Source: Canna indica | Lineage: Eukaryota > Streptophyta > Magnoliopsida > Zingiberales > Cannaceae | Direction: 5' to 3' | DNA: 64,000 bases | NCBI GenBank assembly: GCA_034359265.1 | Contig: CP136896.1 | Span: 7,409,501 to 7,473,500 of the forward strand | Shown: positions 57,854-64,000 of the stretch, in pieces | How positions within the stretch are numbered: position 1 is the first letter of the stretch | How the letters are laid out: each line of letters begins with the position of its first letter | Position numbers and translations under genes: made by a program | The notes under the pieces: model-generated | Databases searched by the model: none | What the model saw: only the letters and a program-made list of their open reading frames with translations | What the model was told of the DNA's origin: nothing

Positions 57854-59770
57854 TTATTCCTCTTCATCTGAGTAATAGTCTTCGAATTCTTCCTCTTCTT
57901 CATCTTCTTCATCTCCAGCTTCCTCAATTTCATGATCGTCATCATGAGCATATTCAACTTCTAATTGAATTGATGTTGTGTCTGCATCCTCAAGTATTGG
58001 AATAATACGATATACAGCAGGAGGATCATCTTCTTGATAGAAACCATCTGTCACATTAGGTATCGACTCATTTTCTCCTGCTATCGGATCAATTTTTCCT
58101 CTACCTTTAGTCTTACAGACTACACGTCAATATGCTCTATCTTTATTTCGAGCCGGATACTTCGCGTAATATACTTGTTCGGCTTGTAATGCCGACATAA
58201 AAGGCTCATTTGCTGCCAATTTGGATTTGTAATTAACCTCAACAACTTTATATTTTGGATGAACTTTCATGCCCGTTTCTGTTGTATTGAACCAATAACA
58301 TTTAAATAGGATAACTGATTTCAAGCCGAAGTAATGCAACTCTATCACTTCTTTCACCAGTCCATAAAAATCCATATCACATTCAACATAGGTTGTCTCT
58401 TTCATGCAAACCCCGACATTCATCGTCTTCTTTGTAAATGCATATTCAACCGTGTGAAATTTATACCCATTAACAAAATATCTGCTATAACACGACACTA
58501 GTTGCGACGGTCCACTAACAAACTCAAATATTCTTTCATCTATTTCAACTTTGTGATCTTTGTTGTAAGCCTGAATCCAAGTAGGGAAATCACGATTTCG
58601 TAATCTCTCCAATTCTTGATCGTTGTGAATAGAGTATTTTTGCACCATCTCAATGTCAAATATTTCAATGAATTGTTCAATCTTTGGACAATTGAGTAAT
58701 ACATACAAGTGTGCCAAATGATACTCTTCGTCGCTTAAGTGTCGAGATGGACGAGAACCAAAAGCACGACTAGAGTGACAAAATATATTTAAACGTCCAT
58801 CTAAATGTCGAACTCCCCCGTCGTTGTTACGTGGAAGACGATCAAATCTTGTCTGCACTGTCGATTGAAAGTAAAATGAGCAGAATATTAAAATTTCTTG
58901 AATGATATACGATTCAGATATTGATCCTTCAACAGCTGCGGTGTTCTTTACTTTTTTCTTCAGTCGATTCATGTATCTTTCAAATAAGTACATCCACTGA
59001 TATTGAACGGGGCCATCAACTCGTGCCTTGTATGCCATGTGTATCGGTAGATGCTCCATCGAGTCAAAAAAGACAGGAGGGAAAAACTGCTCCAGCTTGC
59101 ATATAATTTCAACAATATTACTTTCAAGTGTTGACATATCTTCGACTCGAAGGAAATTTGCACAAATGTTTCTAAAAAACATACTTAATTCAGTCAACGG
59201 ACCCCAAATATTACCAGGTAGAAGATCTCGAAATGCGATCGGAAGTAATCTCTGCATGAATACATGACAATCATGGCTCTTCATCCCTGATATTTTGCAA
59301 TAATCGACGTTCACACATCGAGATAAGTTTGAAGCATATCCATCGGGTAATCTGAGTTCTTTTATCCATTGACAAATATCTTTGATTTGTTGTTTATTTA
59401 ACACACACGAGGCCTTCGGTTTCAGATATTGTTCGTTGATCTCTTGTAACTCCAACTCCGTTCTCTTACAAAGTATTTTCAAATAATGTCGGGCTTTGAC
59501 ATTATCTTTAGTTTTTTCGAAAATATCCATCAAAGTGTTGAAAATATTACCAAACATATTTTTTTCAATGTGCATGACATCCAAATTATGTCGAATTAGT
59601 AATGAACTCCAATAGGACAATTCTCAAAAGATATTTTTTTTCACCCAGTTATGTGTTTGACCAAAGCCCGACACAATTTCATTCCGACCAAACACTATCT
59701 CTGAAAGTGCTAAAACATATGCTAATATTTGTTCACCAAACAACATCGGTGGTGGCTCATCGGTGCTAAT
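57854..59770 (-). pseudogene. TNP2-like CACTA transposase, C-terminal half
   Basis: A nearly continuous minus-strand frame starts abruptly near 59770 (P-P-P-M-L-F-G-E-Q). It passes G-F-G-Q-T-H-N-W and R-H-N-L-D-V-M-H-I-E-K-N (end of Transposase_21), a DUF4218 region (L-P-I-A-F-R-D-L-L-P through L-P-I-H-M) and a DUF4216 region (F-K-C-Y-W-F-N). It ends in an acidic Asp/Glu tail at 57854. Two in-frame TGA codons, at about 59624 and 58126, stand where the family has Trp (TGG). The N-terminal and catalytic part of Transposase_21 is absent; AT-rich sequence lies there instead. It cannot catalyse transposition. Confidence 0.88.
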
Positions 59771-60539
59771 ATTTTAACTAATTAATTAATATTAATCTAA
59801 AATATTTTAATTAATTTAAATAATTAACATACCATTATTAATCTAAAAATTAATCTAAACTCTAACAATTAATCTAAAAATTAATCAAAATCATAACAAT
59901 TATTCTAAAAATGAATCTAACAATTAATTTATAAATTAAACAATTAATTAAAAAAAACAATACAACCTTGTATTTCCGGTGTCGGAGTCCGATGGACTCC
60001 GGCGCCGGCGTCCAGTGTCCGACGTCTAGTGTCCGGACACTAGGCAGATTTGGCCGCGGCCACCGGCGAAAACCCTATATTTAGGGTTTCGACCGGATCT
60101 AGCATTAAATGGGGAAGGCGGGGCAGCGACGAATACCTGGAATAGACGAGGCGGTGGCGGTCGAAATCGACGGTCGACGACGGGGCGTTGGCAGCAGAGG
60201 AAGAGGAAGAAGAAGAATGAGGAAGGGGCAGGCGCGGGTGCGTGCCCTATATAAACTTATCAGCAACGGCTCACTTAACCGCTAGAACACCGTTGCTGAT
60301 AAGTTAATCATCAACAATGGCTCACTTGTCCGTTAGAAAGCCGTTGCTAAGGTAATTAATATCTGCAACGACTTGCATGTCCGCTAGAAAGCCATTGCAG
60401 ATATGAGATATCTGCAATGGCTAGAGCGGCCGTAAGAACGCCGTTGCAAATAGCAACGGCTTGAGCGGCCGTTGCTGATAGCCATTGCTAAAGAACCAAT
60501 TTTTAGTAGTGATTGTCTCGACTTGTCTTAAGTTCTCAA

Positions 60540-62082
60540 CATCTTGGGCGGGATGTGTTGTCCTTGTCTGTTGTTGTTGGCATATGGACGAGTTGTCCTG
60601 GGTTGATGACACCTAGACAAGTTGTTCCCGAATTATCCCGGGTTGGTGACATCTGGAGGAGTTATTGAAACAGACACGTTTTCCGTCATACGGGTTGGGT
60701 ATACATGGGAATAATTTTGTCAAAAAATCTTTTCTTTTGATCAAATTTTGTTAAGCTTATAATGAGGGCCATTTTTTGAAAGGCTTTTTCAATTTGTGTT
60801 ATAAAAAAACGGCCCAAAAATATAGTGCCCGATTTATTTATTATGTTAAACATATTTAAATATATTGAAAAAATGTACGTACCCTCTATTGATTTAGATA
60901 CTTTTAGAACTTGTTTGGTTTGGTTCATATATTGGGAAGAAACTTCTTGTACGAAATTGGACTTCTCATAAATTAGCTTTTAACATGAACTTTAGGTAAG
61001 AGAATTGTAATCTCCAATAAATTAGTTTTCTACCGTTTGTTTGGTTCAACTATGTGCAAAAACATGTGCCTTCAAATGTCTGATATGTTTTCAAATGTCC
61101 TTATATATTAATATTATTCAGTATTTTGTTTTAGTAAAACAACGCACTAAATACAATTGTTTTCGTCTCTACGTAGACTATGTCGACATCCACCCCTTCT
61201 AGCGATCTTGCATCTTCCCTTTCCTCCTGTCCTTCTCCAACCAATGAGAACGAAATAAAACTCTACGAGGAAATCCTTCGTTAACATTTTCCAACCCTCT
61301 CCTCTTCTTTAATTCAATTATTTCTTCCCCAAACTCTAGCCCCCATGAGTTGCTAACATTGCGCTAAGGATCTGACTAGGAGGAGGAAATATATTTCAGA
61401 GGTTCTCAAGGCACTAGAAACGACGGAGAATGAGTGAGGAGGGTTGGATCTTTTCGTCCACCGAGGTTGGTGGCGACGGTATTCACATGGTTAGCCCTCG
61501 TAAATTCTAGCATGACCCAATAGCTCGGCACTGCCCCGACACAGTAAAATTATGCTTGAGCCGACCCTTATCGTATGTGCTAGGCCATTATTGGGCTGGC
61601 AAGCCAACCCGATAATGCCTGGTTACTTATCGGGCCGAGCCGGGCCAATCGATGTAAGCTCGGTCTGATAGCCCGATAAGAAATTTTATTTTAAAACTCA
61701 TTAATAATTTAGGACATCAGACTAATTTGGACTATCAGGCCGAATTTGGCCAATGTATTATCCTTCAATTATTTTTTTCTTTTTATTATCGTTCTAACGG
61801 GTCGTGCTGTGCCGGGCCCGGGGACACATTAAATGAATTGACTTTATGTGAATCAAATATTTTTTATTGTTAATTACTAAATATATTCCAACTTTTAGAG
61901 GTATTTCTAAATCTATCACAATATTTTATGTGTACCAATAGACTACTTTAACTTTTTAATTTGTTTCAATTCTATCCCACGGTCAAGGGGGTGTCAATTT
62001 TACTGTTTGGATGTTGATGTGACATCGTTGGCATGCATAAGCAATGTTACTTCAGCTTTTATAAATGAATAAATATTCAAAA
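60540..62082. repeat. Duplicated segment, copy B, right part
   Basis: It continues the match to copy A (about 24290-25830), sharing TTGTCTGTTGTTGTTGG, AAACGGCCCAAAAATATAGTG, CGTAGACTATGTCGACATCC, GCTAACATTG and the first unit of the foldback array (CAATATTTTATG...CCAATAGACTAC). It stops at 62083, where an LTR starts. Confidence 0.75.
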
Positions 62083-64000
62083 TGTAATATCCTAGATATT
62101 AATGTTTCTTTTCTATACTTGTTTACGATTGTCAGCCTAGCGAGCTAGTTCGAGGTCGAGCCGAGTCGACTCATGATCCGGTGCGAGCTTGCGAGCTCGG
62201 GTAAGTGGGAGTTTGAATTATGCAATTCCCTTCCCTGCGTAGATAAAAAAAAAATTAATTATTCTATTGCGTGTGCCTAAGTTATTAAATTATGTTGCAT
62301 ATGGATGTGCATATAAGTGATGCTTGAACTTAGCATGGAGTTAGTCGGGTTAGCGGGTTGCGGATCCGAGTTGTTGTGGGCGCGGATTAGGATGTGGATT
62401 TGAGGCTTTTGGAGGGGATTATAAAATGCCCCCTCCCCCCCTTGTGGCTTGCAGTTCCCCATTGGAGCCGCACAAGCCGAGCCACCCCTCTCCCCTTTTC
62501 CTTCTCTTGGAGCCGCCGAGTGGAGCCAAGCCGAGAGCATAGCCGCCTTCCTTCCCCTCACATCCTCCCTCTCCTTTGGAAGCCAAGCCGTCGCCCTCTT
62601 TTCCCCTTTCTTGGAGCCGCCTCCCCCCCTCTTCTTTCTTTGTCTTGGAGTCGAGTGCTTGAAGGCTGGATTCGGAGGCCGCCGCTTGAAAGTCTTTCTC
62701 TATTTCTTCTTCCTAATCAATGTGACTGGTTTTACCCCTACTTTCTCGAGTTCTCTCGTGTTCTTGAACCGATTTGGGCATTGTATTTGTTCTTGTGATT
62801 TTCCGTCGAATCGTGGGTTTTGATCGCCGAGTTCTTGCATCGATTTGTGGGAGGAGGGTTTGAGACTTCCCCTTTGTGGCTCGGCAGCCCTAGGTTTACG
62901 CTAGGGGTGCTCGGCCAAGGTGGAAGAAGGGGTGCCCTCAATGTGTTCGATCAAATGCCTAAGTGAAGGTTTTTGTTTATCTTGATATCTATGCCTTGAA
63001 TTGTTCATCAATTTAGATGCTTATAATGTTAGTGCATGCTTGAAATTAAAATCTGTGATTTTTGGAAATTAATCATGTCTTTCAAAGATAGGATTTGATC
63101 TTGATGCCATAGGTGTTCTTGATATGAGTTCTTGATCACAAAGCTTGGTTCTTGATTAAAGATGGTTGTAGTGCTTGATAATCTTGTTTAACAAATATGA
63201 TTTTTGTGAGATTTATCTCAATGTTATAATTCTGATATGATGGATAATTTAGGATTTAATTTCTGTGAATTTTTGGATTTATTTCCTTGTTATGCTGAAA
63301 AAAATTAATTATGATGAAACTTCATGCTGAATTATTGATTTAGGGCTGATTCTGAAATACTTATTGTGGTGTGTATAGTTTACTAAGAATAGTCATATAA
63401 CCTATCGTTTTAACCAGAAAATGTAGTTTGGATCCATAGAGCACACTTTAGAGGTCAGATTCGACTTGGGTATACCAATTTCTGGCTCAACAGTAAATTA
63501 AAAACAAAACCCTAAAACAAAACTCTAATCTTAGTGATGAAAAATTTTAATTGCATAATTAAAATTAAAGAGGCTGCATAATTTGTTATAAACCATCAAA
63601 TAAAGTTATGCATGAAATAAAATCTCATGGATTTATGATGTTACAGGTCTAGGAGTTGGGATCGGATATTGGGTGTTGTAGTGTTCCCAATAAAGGCATC
63701 CCCAAGACATTGTAGGAGACACTTGACTTAGGTCATGTTGCGTCATATCTTTATGAATGACGGAGAGGCTCAGTTAGGAGTCGGATTGCTGGCTCAGCCC
63801 GGAAGGAATAAGTGTTTAAAGGAATAAGTTCGGATGAGCGAATCCCGATTATTCCTACGTTATATCTTTGGAACAAGTTCGGATGGGCAAATCCCGATTG
63901 TTTCTGTGCTTCCTCGTGGAACAAGTTCGGACGGGCAAATCCCGATTATTCCTGAGTATCTTTCAAGGAATAAGTTCGGACGGGTAAATCCCGATTATTC
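62083..64000. mobile_element. Start of a further LTR element, continues past the window
   Basis: TGTAATATCCTAGATATTAA begins exactly where homology to segment A breaks, so this is an insertion boundary with the TG start of an LTR. A GC-rich tract of GGAGCCGCC words (62440-62690), runs of Leu/Pro-rich chance open frames and a tandem array at the right edge follow. No gag or pol coding is visible within 1.9 kb, so it is either a long LTR or a non-coding leader. Confidence 0.55.
63821..64000. repeat. 48-49-bp tandem array running off the window
   Basis: Copies start at 63821, 63870, 63918 and 63967, each with GGAAYAAGTTCGGAYG and AATCCCGATT. The array is truncated by the window end, so total copy number is unknown. 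Confidence 0.9.

Larger units (their letters stand above)
55597..60511 (-). mobile_element. CACTA (En/Spm-type) element, 4.9 kb, TSD ATT
   Basis: It begins CACTACTGGAATAATAGG and ends AATTTTTAGTAGTG, and is flanked by the 3-bp duplication ATT (55594-55596 and 60512-60514). Subterminal zones are packed with CAGCAACGGC/GCCGTTGCTG words, as in the 1.16-kb element at 6030-7185. Genes run on the minus strand: a TNP2-like transposase remnant near the promoter side, then a TNPA-like gene. A TATATAA box at about 60250, shared with the small element, probably marks the promoter. The DDE-containing part of TNP2 is missing, so this copy is not autonomous. Confidence 0.93.

Noticed and set aside
62394..62823. 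Two overlapping Leu/Pro/Phe-rich open frames
   Set aside because: They lie in the GC-rich tract of an LTR element start and have no domain or splice support.
63821..64000. Regularly spaced repeat that superficially resembles a CRISPR array
   Set aside because: The spacers are themselves similar and only about 20 bp long, the context is a plant LTR element, and no cas gene exists; it is an ordinary tandem repeat.

Overview
This window looks like nuclear DNA of a flowering plant. The two clear host genes encode plant-type proteins: a plastid BASS1-like transporter with eight exons and GT-AG introns, and an intronless organic cation/carnitine transporter. Nearly everything else is nested plant transposable elements in AT-rich DNA. 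The GC-rich exons of both genes would fit a monocot, but that is a weak inference and I cannot name the species.

Layout, left to right. 1-799 is the 3' part of a long LTR (family T), lying across the 3' end of a small GRF zinc-finger gene (776-1253, minus). 2.0-9.5 kb is transposon-rich: a hAT-type MITE (2881-3315), a degenerate LTR carrying a 470-bp tandem duplication, a CACTA element (6030-7185) that carries captured pectinesterase fragments, and a 960-bp foldback element. The BASS1-like gene occupies 9608-12939, with a LINE remnant in intron 2. 14.6-28.4 kb holds more hAT MITEs, broken CACTA pieces, a Tat-type gypsy integrase remnant, a GAGGTCGAGGACC-type repeat array and a 2.2-kb foldback made of roughly 235-bp units. 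The OCT-like gene is at 29015-30556.

30799-41112 is a decayed minus-strand Ty3/gypsy element. Three solo LTRs of other families have landed in it: an Athila/Tat-like one in integrase, a Sirevirus-like one between protease and RT, and a family-T one in gag. 43706-50570 is a Ty1/copia element with paired 604-bp LTRs and a GTTGT target duplication, itself hit by a hAT MITE and by an insertion that cuts the RT active-site motif. 52-62 kb holds a minisatellite, an LTR remnant, a TRIM-like element, a 4.9-kb CACTA element with TNPA-like and TNP2-like genes, and a second copy of the 24.0-25.8 kb segment. 62083 to the right edge is the start of another LTR element with a 48-49-bp tandem array.

The two host genes are unrelated and probably just neighbours. 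The most coherent biological story is the CACTA family. The 1.16-kb element shares its termini, its CAGCAACGGC subterminal repeats and a promoter-side region with the 4.9-kb element, and has replaced the interior with pectinesterase fragments. Neither copy can encode a full transposase, so mobilisation would need an intact relative elsewhere. I found no tRNA, rRNA, CRISPR array or prokaryote-type system.
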